In this document: one piece after another, positions 21,780-31,109 of the stretch | Numbering within the stretch: position 1 is the stretch's first letter | Layout of the letters: each line of letters starts with the position of its first letter | Translations under genes and position numbers: made by a program | Notes under the pieces: model-generated | Seen by the model: the letters and a program-made list of their open reading frames with translations, nothing else | What the model was told of the DNA's origin: nothing | The model's database searches: none | Source of the DNA: an uncultured Clostridia bacterium | GTDB taxonomy: Bacteria; Bacillota; Clostridia; UBA1381 | Direction of reading: 5' to 3' | DNA: 38,843 nt | Assembly (NCBI GenBank): GCA_947628515.1 | Contig: CANRAG010000010.1 | Location: 1 to 38,843, forward strand

Positions 21780-23024
21780 ATGTACATACAGAAGGTTTTA
21801 TCAAACGGAATAAGGGTGGCGGCGGAACGGGTGCCATATGTTCAGTCGGTATCGTTGGGCGTATGGATAGGTAACGGTTCAAGATATGAAAAAGCTGAGG
21901 AAAGCGGGATTTCGCATTTTATCGAGCATATGGTGTTCAAGGGCACCGCGCGCAGAAGCGCGCACGATATAGCGCTGGAAATGGACTCGGTTGGCGGACA
22001 GCTAAACGCGTTTACAACCAGGGAGTGTACTTGTTTCTATGCGAAAACGCTTAATGAGTATGTCGAAACGTCCATAGATATACTTTCGGACATGGTTTTT
22101 GAGCCGCTGCTTGACGCGGAAGATATGAACTTGGAGCGCAGAGTGGTTTTTGAGGAAATAGCCATGTACGACGACAGTCCGGAGGACGTCGCGTATGAGC
22201 TGTTTGAAAGCTCGGTATGGGGCGATACTCCCATGGGACGCGCTATTTTGGGCAAGCCCGAAACATTGGTAAAAATCACACCGGATACAATGCGTGAATA
22301 CATGCGAACGCATTATACGTCAAAAAATATTGTTATTGCGGTGTCGGGCAGCTTTGACGACTCTCTGTTTGACCGATTGGAGCATTATTTCGGAAGGCGC
22401 GGGCTGGCAGATACAGATGTGGAGTGCGAGCCGGCGCAATACAGCGCAAATTCTTCGTTTGTAAACCGTGATTTTGAACAGGTTCAGCTTATAGCCGGAT
22501 TTAACGGTATAGATATATATGACGAATCGGTATATTCTTTGCTGGTATTTAACAACGTGTTCGGCAGCGGTATGTCGTCAAGACTGTTCCAGAACATACG
22601 CGAGAAGCACGGGCTTGTTTATTCAATAGCGGCGGGGCATAGCGCGTACATAGGCACAGGGTCGTTTGACATTGCGGCGGCGGTATTGCCCAACAATATG
22701 CAGCGTGTAGGCGAACTGGTGGTTAACGAGATTAAGCGGATAAAGCGCGATAAGCTTACGAAAGACGAGATCGAGAGGGCGAAGGTGCAGCTTAAGGGCA
22801 ACTACATACTTTCAAACGAGCATATAGGAGCGCGGATGCAGGCGATAGGACGCTCGGCTTTGCTCGGCAAGCCGCTTATGACGCCCGAAGAAATAATAAA
22901 GAAAATAGAGGCGGTGGATTGCGGCAGCGTGAGTGATATAATAGACAGGGTTCTTGACGTCAGCACGCTAAGCATAGCCGCGGCAGGCCCCATTGACGGC
23001 ATAGAAGGAATGTTCGTTTTTTAA
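21780..23024 (+). CDS. M16 family zinc peptidase (mitochondrial processing peptidase-like)
   Basis: A 414-residue inverzincin. The zinc motif HFIEH (His46, Glu49, His50) is intact, and the distal Glu lies in RRVVFEEIAMYDDSPED. The second half carries FGSGMSSRLFQNIREKHGLVYSI, the R/Y substrate-binding region of the active chain, so this is a catalytic single-domain M16 member as in B. subtilis MlpA/YmxG. The ATG at 21780 is preferred, since AGAAGGA lies about 10 nt upstream; an ATG at 21759 precedes that site. In Bacillus the homologue sits near pnp and dap genes; that context is absent here. It is monocistronic. Confidence 0.93.
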   Translation: MYIQKVLSNGIRVAAERVPYVQSVSLGVWIGNGSRYEKAEESGISHFIEHMVFKGTARRSAHDIALEMDSVGGQLNAFTTRECTCFYAKTLNEYVETSIDILSDMVFEPLLDAEDMNLERRVVFEEIAMYDDSPEDVAYELFESSVWGDTPMGRAILGKPETLVKITPDTMREYMRTHYTSKNIVIAVSGSFDDSLFDRLEHYFGRRGLADTDVECEPAQYSANSSFVNRDFEQVQLIAGFNGIDIYDESVYSLLVFNNVFGSGMSSRLFQNIREKHGLVYSIAAGHSAYIGTGSFDIAAAVLPNNMQRVGELVVNEIKRIKRDKLTKDEIERAKVQLKGNYILSNEHIGARMQAIGRSALLGKPLMTPEEIIKKIEAVDCGSVSDIIDRVLDVSTLSIAAAGPIDGIEGMFVF

Positions 23025-23080
23025 CTAAATCATTCTCATTTTGCAAAAGGTCGGCGGGCTTTGAATTAAATCGTATTTTG

Positions 23081-23108
23081 AGCGGCAGGTCCAACCTGCC
23101 GCTTTATT
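23081..23108 (+). terminator. Terminator of the M16 peptidase gene
   Basis: AGCGGCAGGT (23081-23090) pairs perfectly with ACCTGCCGCT (23094-23103) around CCA, followed by a short T-rich tail. Confidence 0.8.
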
Positions 23109-23182
23109 CAGGCATTTTAAATCCATATGGCATATATGTCAAAAAAAGCCCGAAAAATGATAAAAATATATGCTTAAACAGC

Positions 23183-23211
23183 TTGAAAAAATATGCAGGT
23201 TGTGGTAAAAT
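23183..23211 (+). promoter_or_regulatory. Promoter of eda-kdgK
   Basis: TTGAAA (23183-23188), 17-bp spacer, TAAAAT (23206-23211) with an extended -10 TGG in front. No clear operator palindrome was found next to it. Confidence 0.65.
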
Positions 23212-23246
23212 ATAAGCATATAAATCACATAAGGAGGAGAATATCC

Positions 23247-23897
23247 ATGATAAAAAAAGAAGATGTGTTAAAGCAGCTTACAGACTGCGGCCTTGTTGCC
23301 GTTGTTCGCGCAAACAGCGCAGAGGAGGCTATAAAGATAAGTGACGCCTGTCTCGCGGGCGGATGTAACGGTATCGAGCTTACATTTACGGTGCCGGGCG
23401 CGGATAAGGTTATCGCGGCTTTGGCGGAGAAATATCCGAACGGCGAAATGATGCTCGGCGCGGGCACGGTTCTTGATCCGGAAACGGCAAGAGCGGCGAT
23501 CCTTGCGGGAGCGAACTTCATCGTTTCACCCGCGTTCAACCCTGAAACAGCTAAGCTTTGTAACCGTTACAGAGTACCGTACATGCCGGGCTGCGCTACA
23601 ATAACAGAGGTTATCACAGCAATGGAGGCCGGCGCGGATATAGTTAAGATATTCCCGGCGGATCTTTTCGGGCCTAAGATTATAAAGGACATAAAGGGAC
23701 CGCTTCCGCAGGCTCAAATGATGCCGACAGGCGGCGTTGACGCGGATAACGTTGCGGAATGGATCAAGGCAGGAGTTGTAGCGGTAGGCGCGGGCTCATC
23801 GCTCACAAAGGGCGCTAAGACAGGCGACTACGCTGCGATTACCGAGACAGCTAAGAAGTTTATCGCCAACATCAAGGCTGCGCGCGCAGCTCTTTAA
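23247..23897 (+). CDS. eda: 2-dehydro-3-deoxy-phosphogluconate (KDPG) aldolase
   Basis: A 216-residue class I aldolase that splits KDPG into pyruvate and glyceraldehyde 3-phosphate. VVRANSAEEA supplies the early catalytic Arg, ELTFTVPGA the conserved Glu, GAGTVLDPETA follows, and DIVKIFPADLFGP holds the Schiff-base Lys134. QMMPTGGV binds phosphate. The start is fixed by AAGGAGGAGA 6 nt before ATG 23247; an in-frame ATG at 23193 lies within the promoter. kdgK follows after 33 bp, so the pair converts KDG to central metabolites, the end of galacturonate and glucuronate catabolism. Codons are strongly biased, in line with high expression. Confidence 0.94.
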   Translation: MIKKEDVLKQLTDCGLVAVVRANSAEEAIKISDACLAGGCNGIELTFTVPGADKVIAALAEKYPNGEMMLGAGTVLDPETARAAILAGANFIVSPAFNPETAKLCNRYRVPYMPGCATITEVITAMEAGADIVKIFPADLFGPKIIKDIKGPLPQAQMMPTGGVDADNVAEWIKAGVVAVGAGSSLTKGAKTGDYAAITETAKKFIANIKAARAAL

Positions 23898-23930
23898 TCG
23901 GAGTTATATTGAAAGGGGAAATTTTTAAAT

Positions 23931-24980
23931 ATGGCAAAAATAGTAACAATGGGTGAAATCATGCTGAGACTTTCAACACCCGGAAATCAGAAGTACATTC
24001 AGGCTACGCAGTTTGATATAAACTATGGCGGCGGAGAGGCAAACGTTGCGGTATCGCTTGCAAACTACGGCCACGACGCGGAGTTCGTGACAAAGGTTCC
24101 GGCAAACCCGATAGGTAAGTGCGCTGTTGCGGCGCTCAGAAAGTACGGCGTGGAGACAAAGCATATCGCTGTGGGCGGCGACAGACTGGGTATATACTTC
24201 CTTGAAACAGGCGCTTCAATGCGTCCGTCAAACGTTACATATGACCGCGCAAATTCGTCAATCGCCACAGCCACAGCGGCAGACTTCGATTTTGACGATA
24301 TTTTCAAGGACGCGGACTGGTTCCATTTCACAGGCATAACGCCGGCGGTTTCAGACCTTGCGGCGGAGGTTACGGAAGCGGCCTGCAAGGCGGCTAAGGC
24401 TCACGGCGTAACCGTTTCGGTTGACCTCAACTTCAGAAAGAAGCTCTGGTCGTCAGAGAAGGCGCAGAAGGTTATGACAAACCTCATGCAATATGTTGAC
24501 GTATGTATCGGTAACGAGGAGGACGCTGAAAAGGTTCTCGGATTTAAACCCGGCGAGACGGATGTCACATCGGGCGAGCTTGAGATGGCGGGCTATCAGG
24601 ACATATTCAATCAGATGTGCGACAAGTTCGGATTTAAGTTTGTTATTTCATCACTCAGAGAGTCGTTCTCAGCTTCACATAACGGTTGGTCGGCATGTAT
24701 CATGGACGGAGAGTCAAGAGAGTTCTATCGTTCCAGAAGATACGACATCAACCCGATCGTTGACCGCGTGGGCGGCGGCGACTCGTTCGCCGGCGGGCTT
24801 ATCTGCGGTCTTATCGACAACGCGGACAAGGCTCCGGTTGACAGGATGAAGGCGGCTATAGAGTTTGCCGTTGCGGCGTCGGCTCTTAAGCACACAATAC
24901 CGGGCGACTTCAACCTTGTGACAAGGGAAGAGGTTGAGACTCTCGCGGGCGGCGACGGTTCGGGACGCGTACAGAGATAA
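23931..24980 (+). CDS. kdgK: 2-dehydro-3-deoxygluconokinase (PfkB family)
   Basis: A 349-residue sugar kinase that makes KDPG from KDG with ATP. FDINYGGGEANVAVSLA is PfkB signature 1, and DRVGGGDSFAGGLICG is signature 2 with the catalytic base Asp284. SVDLNFRKKLW is characteristic of KDG kinases. The family also contains fructokinases, but adjacency to eda supports KDG. The ATG follows GGGGAA. It ends at a 21-bp bidirectional hairpin shared with prfB. The enzymes that make KDG from galacturonate (uxaA, uxaB, uxaC) are not in this window. Confidence 0.92.
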   Translation: MAKIVTMGEIMLRLSTPGNQKYIQATQFDINYGGGEANVAVSLANYGHDAEFVTKVPANPIGKCAVAALRKYGVETKHIAVGGDRLGIYFLETGASMRPSNVTYDRANSSIATATAADFDFDDIFKDADWFHFTGITPAVSDLAAEVTEAACKAAKAHGVTVSVDLNFRKKLWSSEKAQKVMTNLMQYVDVCIGNEEDAEKVLGFKPGETDVTSGELEMAGYQDIFNQMCDKFGFKFVISSLRESFSASHNGWSACIMDGESREFYRSRRYDINPIVDRVGGGDSFAGGLICGLIDNADKAPVDRMKAAIEFAVAASALKHTIPGDFNLVTREEVETLAGGDGSGRVQR

Positions 24981-24988
24981 AAATACGG

Positions 24989-25033
24989 TTTCATATAAAA
25001 AAACGGCTCATAGAGCCGTTTTTTTATATGAAA
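24989..25033. terminator. 21-bp bidirectional terminator between kdgK and prfB
   Basis: 24989-25009 and 25013-25033 are perfect inverted repeats with an ATA loop. The GC core ACGGCTC/GAGCCGT is flanked by A7 and T7 tracts, so it can terminate both converging transcripts. Confidence 0.95.
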
Positions 25034-25039
25034 TATGAT

Positions 25040-26158
25040 TTACTTTTTTAATGTACCCAGGTTCGCGGCCGAGAGGTACGCGTTTATGAACCCGTTAAGC
25101 TCTCCGTCCATGACCGCCTGTATGTTACCCATTTCAAAACCGGTTCTTAAATCCTTAACCATTGTGTACGGCTGGAATACATATGAACGAATTTGGTTGC
25201 CCCAGCCGTTATCCGTCTGAACACCCTGGATTTCGGAAATCTTTTCCTTCTGCTGCTGCTCCGCTATCTCAACAAGCTTTGCCTTCAGCATTTTCATGGC
25301 GTACTCTCTGTTTTGCAGCTGTGAGCGCTGTGTCTGGCACGAGGTAACTATGCCCGTGGGAATATGCGTAAGCCTTACCGCCGACGAGGTCTTATTGATA
25401 TGCTGACCGCCCGCGCCGGACGCGCGGAACACATCCATCTTCACATCCTCCGGACGTATATCCACATCGATATTGTCATCGAGCTCCGGCATTACCTCGA
25501 CAGACGCGAACGAGGTCATTCGCTTGCCCTGCGAGTTGAACGGTGAAATTCGTACAAGGCGGTGTATTCCCTTTTCCGCCTTTAAGTAGCCGTACGCGTT
25601 AAGGCCGGATATCTCCATTGTGCAGCTCTTTATCCCCGCTTCATCGCCGGGAAGGGTATCCATGACTTCCGCCTTATACCCGTTCTTCTGCGCCCACATT
25701 GTATACATCCTTATAAGCATTTCGCACCAGTCCTGCGCCTCCGTGCCGCCCGCGCCGGCGTGGAAGGTAAGAATGGCGTTTGAGCTGTCATACTTACCGC
25801 TGAGAAGCGTCGCGAGACGCATTTTGTCAATCTTCTCGTTGAGCTTATCGACAGCCTTTTTTATTTCGCCCGCAAAGCTCGCGTCATTTTCCTCCTCTGC
25901 CATCTCAATGGTTATAAGAGCCTCCTCATGGGCGTCGACGATGCTGTTAAACTCCGCAAGCTTATCCTTTAAATTCTTAGCCTTCTGCAAAACTGCCTGA
26001 GAATTTTTCATGTCGTCCCAGAAATCGGGCGCGGCACACTGCGCGTCAAGCTCCGCGATTTCCGCCTCAAGCCCCGCTACGTCGAGCGAGTCCCGCAGCT
26101 CGTCGATATTTTTTTCCATTCCCTGGAGCGCGAGCCTGTATTCATCATACTCTAACAT
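25040..26158 (-). CDS. prfB: Peptide chain release factor 2
   Basis: A 372-residue factor that ends translation at UGA and UAA. It has the discriminator SPF (in VRISPFNSQGKR) of RF2 rather than the PxT of RF1, and the catalytic GAGGQHINKTSSAVRL. The N-terminal helices (residues 1-110) precede domain 2. The frame is uninterrupted: at the place of the usual +1 frameshift (after about codon 25) the gene reads CTC GAC rather than CTT TGA C, so autoregulation by programmed frameshift is missing. It follows secA by 45 bp, as in Bacillus, and AGGGATG precedes the ATG. Confidence 0.96.
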   Translation of the reverse strand: MLEYDEYRLALQGMEKNIDELRDSLDVAGLEAEIAELDAQCAAPDFWDDMKNSQAVLQKAKNLKDKLAEFNSIVDAHEEALITIEMAEEENDASFAGEIKKAVDKLNEKIDKMRLATLLSGKYDSSNAILTFHAGAGGTEAQDWCEMLIRMYTMWAQKNGYKAEVMDTLPGDEAGIKSCTMEISGLNAYGYLKAEKGIHRLVRISPFNSQGKRMTSFASVEVMPELDDNIDVDIRPEDVKMDVFRASGAGGQHINKTSSAVRLTHIPTGIVTSCQTQRSQLQNREYAMKMLKAKLVEIAEQQQKEKISEIQGVQTDNGWGNQIRSYVFQPYTMVKDLRTGFEMGNIQAVMDGELNGFINAYLSAANLGTLKK

Positions 26159-26203
26159 TTAATTACATCCCTATCTGTCTGATATTATTTTCTGATTTAT
26201 CTC

Positions 26204-28924
26204 TTATCTTCCGCAGCAATCCTTGTACTTCTTACCGCTGCCGCACGGGCACGGATCGTTTCTGCCAACCTTTTTCTTTGCTCTCACGCCCTTGTTTTTA
26301 AGCGAGCCGTCGTTTCCGGTGTCAATGGGCTTTGCGACCTGTTCACGCTCGATTTTAATTCTCGGCTTCGCGTTGAGCACATACTTAACCGTGTCGCGCT
26401 TTATGGACTCAAGCAAGCCCTCGTAGAGGTCGGACGCAACGTTTCTGAACTCAACAACCGGATCGTGCTGACCGTACGCGCGCAAACCGATTTCACGCTT
26501 AATCTGTTCCATTTCATCAAGATGATCCATCCAAAGCGTATCGACAACTCTCAGCATTATAACTCTTTCAAGCTCCGGCATCTGCTCGCCGAACACCTCG
26601 CGCTGCTCGTTGTAGTTGTCATTTCCTATTTCAAGCAGGCGGTCTTTTACGTCCGCTCTTGTTATGCTGTCAAGATCCGACTCGGTTATCTCAAAGCGGC
26701 CGTTGGCGCGCAGTGTCGCGTTCGCAAATTCCGTAAGTGCTCTTATGTTCCATTCCTCCGGAATTTCCGATATTCCTATGAAATCGTCCACGGCGCTGTC
26801 TATAATCTGCTCTATCATGCCCTTGATTGTCTCGCTCAAATCGTCGCCGTCAAGCACCTTCTGGCGCTGCGAGTAGATTATCTTCCTCTGCTCGTTCATT
26901 ACCTCGTCATACTGCAGCACGTGTTTACGCGAGTCAAAGTTACGGCTTTCCAGGCTCTTTTGCGCGTTTTCAATCGCGTTTGTGAGCATTTTCGCCTCTA
27001 TCGGCTGATCCTCCTCAAGGCCTAACGCGTCAACCATCTTCTTAACTCTCTCGCTGCCGAAAATTCTCATGAGGTCGTCGTCGAGTGAAAGGAAGAATTT
27101 AGACGAACCCGGGTCGCCCTGACGTCCGGAACGGCCGCGAAGCTGGTTGTCTATACGTCTCGATTCGTGGCGTTCGGTGCCTATAATGAACAGACCTCCG
27201 ATTTTAACGACCTCGTCGCGCTCCGGCTGGATCTCCTCTTTGAACTTATCGTTAAGCTCCGTAAATACCTTGCGTGCGCTTAGGATTTCCTCGTCGTCCG
27301 TGTCGCCGAAGCCTGTCGCCTCCGCTATAAGCTCATCCGAAAAGCCGCGCTTTGCCATTTCGTGTTTCGCGAGATATTCGGCGTTACCGCCGAGCATAAT
27401 ATCGGTACCGCGCCCCGCCATGTTTGTCGCGATTGTAACGGCGCCCTTTTTGCCCGCCTGCGCGATTATTTCAGCTTCCTTCGCGTGGTACTTGGCGTTC
27501 AGAACATTGTGCTTTATGCCCATTTTTTTGAGCAGCTTTGACAAAAGCTCGGACTTGTCCACATTGACCGTACCCACGAGCACGGGCTGCCCTTTTGCGT
27601 TACATTCCTTGATCTGATTGATTACGGCGGCAAATTTGCCCGCTTCCGTTTTATATACGCTGTCGTGCATATCCTCGCGGATTACCGGCTTATTGGTCGG
27701 AACGGCTACAATGTCAAGCTTATAGATATGCTGGAATTCCTCCTCCTCGGTAAGAGCGGTACCGGTCATACCCGAACGCTTTCCGTAAAGACGGAAGAAG
27801 TTCTGGAAGGTTATTGTTGCAAGCGTCTTGCTCTCGTGCTCGACCTTAACGCCCTCCTTTGCCTCGATTGCCTGGTGCAGACCGTCGCTGTAGCGGCGGC
27901 CGGGCATAATACGCCCCGTGAACTCATCGACGATCATGACCTCGCCTTCGGGAGTTACGACATACTGCTGGTCACGGTGCATAACGCCGTTTGCGTGCAG
28001 CGCCTGATTTATGTGGTGCAAAAGCTTCATGTTCTCCGGGTCTGAAAGGTTTTCGACATTGAACGCTTTTTCCGCCTTTTCAACGCCGCGCTCTGTGAGA
28101 GTGGCGGTCTTTGCCTTCTCATCAACTATATAGTCCGCGTCAACGTCGGTGTCAAGCTGCTTGTCGTCGTGCTCGGTAACAACGAGCTTTTTAAGTCTTT
28201 TAACGAACATATCCGCGACATGGTACAGCTCATTAGCCTCTCCGCCCAAGCCCGAAATGATAAGCGGAGTTCTCGCCTCGTCTATTAAGATTGAGTCAAC
28301 CTCGTCCACTATCGCGTAGTTATGGCCGCGCTGAACCATCTGTTCCTTGTGCACAACCATGTTATCCCGCAGATAATCAAAGCCCAGCTCGTTATTCGTG
28401 CCGTAGGTAATATCGCAGTCGTACGCTTCGCGGCGCTCATCGTTTGTTTTTTCATGAATAATAAGACCGCAGCTCATGCCGAGGAAACGGTAGACCTTGC
28501 CCATCCATTCCGAGTCGCGCTTTGCAAGGTAGTCGTTAACGGTGACGATATGTACACCCTTACCTGTAAGCGCGTTAAGATATGCGGGGAGGGTGGAAAC
28601 AAGAGTTTTACCTTCACCTGTTTTCATCTCGGCAATACGCCCCTGATGGAGTATAATGCCGCCGACTATCTGCACATAGAAATGCTTCATGCCCAAAACT
28701 CGCCAGCTTGCCTCGCGCATAACCGCGAACGCCTCGGGAAGAAGCTCATCGAGCGTTTCTCCGTCATTATAACGTTTTTTAAATTCGGCTGTTTTCGCCT
28801 TTAGCTCGGCGTCCGAAAGCTTTTCTATTTCGGGCTCCAGAGCCGCGACCTGTTTTGCAATCGGATGAATACGCTTCAGCTCGCGTTCGGAATACGTACC
28901 GAAAATCTTATCAAATAAATTCAT
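26204..28924 (-). CDS. secA: Preprotein translocase ATPase SecA
   Basis: A 906-residue motor that pushes preproteins through SecYEG. Walker [12 protein letters not shown] is near residue 100, Walker B with [17 protein letters not shown] near 210, and the second nucleotide domain contains [19 protein letters not shown] and [13 protein letters not shown]. The preprotein cross-linking, helical scaffold and wing domains are in usual order. The C-terminus ends with the zinc-binding [13 protein letters not shown] tail that contacts SecB or ribosome. It heads the secA-prfB operon, with GAGGTG 6 nt before the ATG. The large secreted pectin enzymes of this window would depend on it. Confidence 0.98.
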   Translation of the reverse strand: MNLFDKIFGTYSERELKRIHPIAKQVAALEPEIEKLSDAELKAKTAEFKKRYNDGETLDELLPEAFAVMREASWRVLGMKHFYVQIVGGIILHQGRIAEMKTGEGKTLVSTLPAYLNALTGKGVHIVTVNDYLAKRDSEWMGKVYRFLGMSCGLIIHEKTNDERREAYDCDITYGTNNELGFDYLRDNMVVHKEQMVQRGHNYAIVDEVDSILIDEARTPLIISGLGGEANELYHVADMFVKRLKKLVVTEHDDKQLDTDVDADYIVDEKAKTATLTERGVEKAEKAFNVENLSDPENMKLLHHINQALHANGVMHRDQQYVVTPEGEVMIVDEFTGRIMPGRRYSDGLHQAIEAKEGVKVEHESKTLATITFQNFFRLYGKRSGMTGTALTEEEEFQHIYKLDIVAVPTNKPVIREDMHDSVYKTEAGKFAAVINQIKECNAKGQPVLVGTVNVDKSELLSKLLKKMGIKHNVLNAKYHAKEAEIIAQAGKKGAVTIATNMAGRGTDIMLGGNAEYLAKHEMAKRGFSDELIAEATGFGDTDDEEILSARKVFTELNDKFKEEIQPERDEVVKIGGLFIIGTERHESRRIDNQLRGRSGRQGDPGSSKFFLSLDDDLMRIFGSERVKKMVDALGLEEDQPIEAKMLTNAIENAQKSLESRNFDSRKHVLQYDEVMNEQRKIIYSQRQKVLDGDDLSETIKGMIEQIIDSAVDDFIGISEIPEEWNIRALTEFANATLRANGRFEITESDLDSITRADVKDRLLEIGNDNYNEQREVFGEQMPELERVIMLRVVDTLWMDHLDEMEQIKREIGLRAYGQHDPVVEFRNVASDLYEGLLESIKRDTVKYVLNAKPRIKIEREQVAKPIDTGNDGSLKNKGVRAKKKVGRNDPCPCGSGKKYKDCCGR

Positions 28925-29007
28925 TTTTTCACCTCGTAGTATATTTTAATGTAAGAATTATCATTTTATCAAAGTCAAATATGCGCGTTTATACACATAC
29001 ACACTAT

Positions 29008-29016
29008 AGTATACCA
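29008..29016 (-). promoter_or_regulatory. Possible extended -10 promoter of secA
   Basis: On the minus strand TGGTATACT (29016-29008) gives an extended -10 element about 85 nt upstream of secA; the -35 region is poor. The remainder of the 328-bp gap 28925-29252 is very AT-rich and holds the ctsR promoter and operator on the plus strand; nothing else was recognised in it. Confidence 0.4.
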
Positions 29017-29140
29017 TAAACTTTCAGATATTACCACTGTTTTTTTAAAAAATTTTCTTAAATTTTAATATATTTCTTTATTTTTTGCCAAATTCATGAT
29101 TTGTTCATAAAAAAGTCATTAAACAAATACAATTTTACTC

Positions 29141-29169
29141 TTGACAAAGCGGGAAGGTAATGCTATAAT
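29141..29169 (+). promoter_or_regulatory. SigA promoter of ctsR-mcsA-mcsB-clpC
   Basis: Perfect TTGACA (29141-29146), 17-bp spacer, perfect TATAAT (29164-29169) with a TGC extension. An A/T-rich tract upstream (about 29040-29135) may act as an UP element. Confidence 0.9.
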
Positions 29170-29182
29170 ATAAACAAATGAA

Positions 29183-29205
29183 GGTCAAAGAAAGTCAAAG
29201 TCAAA
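29183..29205 (+). promoter_or_regulatory. CtsR operator with a third half-site
   Basis: GGTCAAA (29183-29189), GAA, AGTCAAA (29193-29199) matches the CtsR tandem heptad consensus (A/G)GTCAAA-NAN-(A/G)GTCAAA. A further AGTCAAA overlaps it by one base at 29199-29205. The box covers the region just after the predicted transcription start, so bound CtsR would block the promoter, giving heat-inducible autoregulation. Confidence 0.92.
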
Positions 29206-29252
29206 ACTTTGCGTGACCGCAAAGCCGAAAGGCGTGGAAAGGGTGATAAAAA

Positions 29253-29681
29253 ATGGGAGTATCGGATAGAATAGAAGCGTTCATATTGGAGCTTATGAAG
29301 CAGGAGCGGCAACAGCAGCTCAGAATACAACGCAACGAGCTGGCGCAGCTTTTCGGCTGTGTGCCGTCGCAGATAAATTATGTAATATCCACAAGATTCA
29401 GCCCCGAAAGGGGCTATATGGTCGAGTCACGCAGAGGAGGCGGAGGATATGTCACGATACGGAGGGTGCCCGACGAGAGGGCGAGCGCGTACACGGCGGA
29501 CACTGCCACCGCCGACGAGGCGAGGCAGATTATAGCCCGACTTTCGGACGCGGGTATTATTAATAAGCGCGAAGCGGCGATTATGAACGCCGCCGCGCTG
29601 CCAAAGACTCTTAACGGCGCAGAGGACGCCGAAAGGATAAGGGCGGATATACTAAAGAGCATGATCAACGCATTGATGTAA
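29253..29681 (+). CDS. ctsR: Transcriptional repressor CtsR
   Basis: A 142-residue repressor of class III heat-shock genes (clp and ctsR itself). The N-terminal winged helix-turn-helix includes RNELAQLFGCVPSQINYVI and the glycine-rich wing RRGGGGYVTI, whose thermosensing tetraglycine loop is intact. The C-terminal helical domain, the target of ClpC-dependent control, spans about residues 75-142. It represses its own operon through the box at 29183-29205. GAAAGGGTG precedes the ATG. mcsA follows after 18 bp. Confidence 0.96.
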   Translation: MGVSDRIEAFILELMKQERQQQLRIQRNELAQLFGCVPSQINYVISTRFSPERGYMVESRRGGGGYVTIRRVPDERASAYTADTATADEARQIIARLSDAGIINKREAAIMNAAALPKTLNGAEDAERIRADILKSMINALM

Positions 29682-29699
29682 AAAGGAGGAGACTTTATT

Positions 29700-30080
29700 A
29701 TGATGGATTTGTTTTCGGAGCTGTTTGATATGTTTGAGGGCATGGATATGTTCAGTCCGCAAACGGTTGTTCAGAAGGATAACAGGGTTTGTCCGGTGTG
29801 CGGACATACATGGAGCGACTTTTTAAGGAGCGGTAAATTCGGATGCGGCGAGTGCTATAAAACCTTCCGCGCGGGCGCGGAGCAGGTTATAAAGCAAACG
29901 CAGTCAAATTCGGTTCACGCGGGTAAAATTCCTTCAAAATCGAGCGCGGATATTAAGGCGAAGCGCAGGTTGGAGGAGCTTAGAAAGCAGCTCAAAGACG
30001 CCGTAAACAAGGAGGATTACGAGTCCGCGGCAAAGCTTCACGCGGAGATCAAGGCTATGGAAGGGAAGGGTATAAAATGA
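29700..30080 (+). CDS. mcsA: McsA-like activator of protein arginine kinase (short form)
   Basis: A 126-residue zinc-binding partner of McsB. One zinc finger is visible, CPVC (residues 31-34) and CGEC (about 49-52), and the C-terminal UVR motif (LKDAVNKEDYESAAKLHAEIK) is present. Bacillus McsA has about 185 residues with two such fingers; the N-terminal finger is missing here and is replaced by a hydrophobic stretch rich in Met, Phe and Asp. No upstream in-frame extension with cysteines is available because the gene starts 18 bp after ctsR at AAGGAGGAG. The stop overlaps the mcsB ATG by 4 nt. Confidence 0.9.
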   Translation: MMDLFSELFDMFEGMDMFSPQTVVQKDNRVCPVCGHTWSDFLRSGKFGCGECYKTFRAGAEQVIKQTQSNSVHAGKIPSKSSADIKAKRRLEELRKQLKDAVNKEDYESAAKLHAEIKAMEGKGIK

Positions 30081-31081
30081 TTTGGTATAATGATTTAAAT
30101 GACGGTATTGTTATTTCAACGAGAATACGGCTTGCGAGAAATCTCGATAAAACACCGTTCCCGGCGGCGTTGGGCGATAAGCAAAGAGCGGAGGTAACGG
30201 CGAAGCTGCACGCCGCGGTGCTTGAAAGCAACTCGGCATTGGCGGTTGAGTTTGAAAGGTATGAGCTTGACAATATAGCGAGAAATAAGAAGATTTCAAT
30301 GCTCGAAGAACATCTTATAAGTCCGCAGATGGTGGACGGCAAGGGACATTCCGTGCTTGTTAATAAGAGCAGAAACATGAGCATAATGTTTATGGAGGAG
30401 GATCATATTCGCTTGCAGGTTATTATGGGCGGATATTGCGTTGACGAGGCGTTTGACATGGCGGATAAGGTGGACGATGTGCTTGAGGAGTCGCTCACAT
30501 ACGCGTTTGACGAGCGTTTCGGCTACCTTACCGCATGTCCCACAAACGCGGGAACAGGGTTGAGGGCGTCGGTTATGATGCACCTGCCCGCGCTTGAAAT
30601 AACCGGAAACATCACAAGGGTTCTGCAATCGGTTTCGGGCATAGGCGTCGCGGTGCGCGGCCTTTACGGCGAGGGCACAAACGCGGAGGGATGTCTGTAT
30701 CAGATTTCAAACCAGATAACGACGGGACTTTCCGAAAAGGAGATTATCCAAAAACTGAAATCCGTTATAGAGCGCGTTTCCGAAATGGAGAAACAGGCGA
30801 GAAATATACTTGCGAAAAAGCATAAGGCGGAGATCGAGGATAAACTGTACCGCTCATACGGAATACTTAAATACGCGAGGAGTGTCACATCCGCGGAGGC
30901 AAAAGCGATGCTTTCGGATGTTATGCTCGGACAGAATATGGGAATAATCAAGTGTGACGGCAAGATGACGCCGCTTGAACTGATTATAAAGACCGCGCCG
31001 GCAGTTATTATGTCGGACGGGAAGCTTTCGCCGGAGGAACGTGACACGGCGAGGGCGGAGCTTATAAGAAGTAATATATAA
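30077..31081 (+). CDS. mcsB: Protein arginine kinase McsB
   Basis: A 334-residue phosphagen-kinase-like enzyme that phosphorylates arginine in proteins and marks them for ClpCP degradation; it also inactivates Cts[18 protein letters not shown] near residue 13 binds [22 protein letters not shown] near residue 152 holds the active-site Cys, and [15 protein letters not shown] follows. The C-terminal domain used in regulation and phospho-Arg recognition is present. The ATG overlaps the mcsA stop. ClpC starts 28 bp downstream. Confidence 0.96.
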   Translation: MIWYNDLNDGIVISTRIRLARNLDKTPFPAALGDKQRAEVTAKLHAAVLESNSALAVEFERYELDNIARNKKISMLEEHLISPQMVDGKGHSVLVNKSRNMSIMFMEEDHIRLQVIMGGYCVDEAFDMADKVDDVLEESLTYAFDERFGYLTACPTNAGTGLRASVMMHLPALEITGNITRVLQSVSGIGVAVRGLYGEGTNAEGCLYQISNQITTGLSEKEIIQKLKSVIERVSEMEKQARNILAKKHKAEIEDKLYRSYGILKYARSVTSAEAKAMLSDVMLGQNMGIIKCDGKMTPLELIIKTAPAVIMSDGKLSPEERDTARAELIRSNI

Positions 31082-31109
31082 CACACGACCGAAAAGGGAG
31101 GTTTTCATT

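Noticed and set aside
23193-23246. ATG start for eda 18 codons upstream
   Set aside because: It lies between the -35 and -10 boxes of the promoter, and AAGGAGG points to ATG 23247.
29100-29252. Riboswitch or T-box leader before ctsR
   Set aside because: The leader is short and is explained by the CtsR box; only a minor GCC-GAAA-GGC hairpin is seen.
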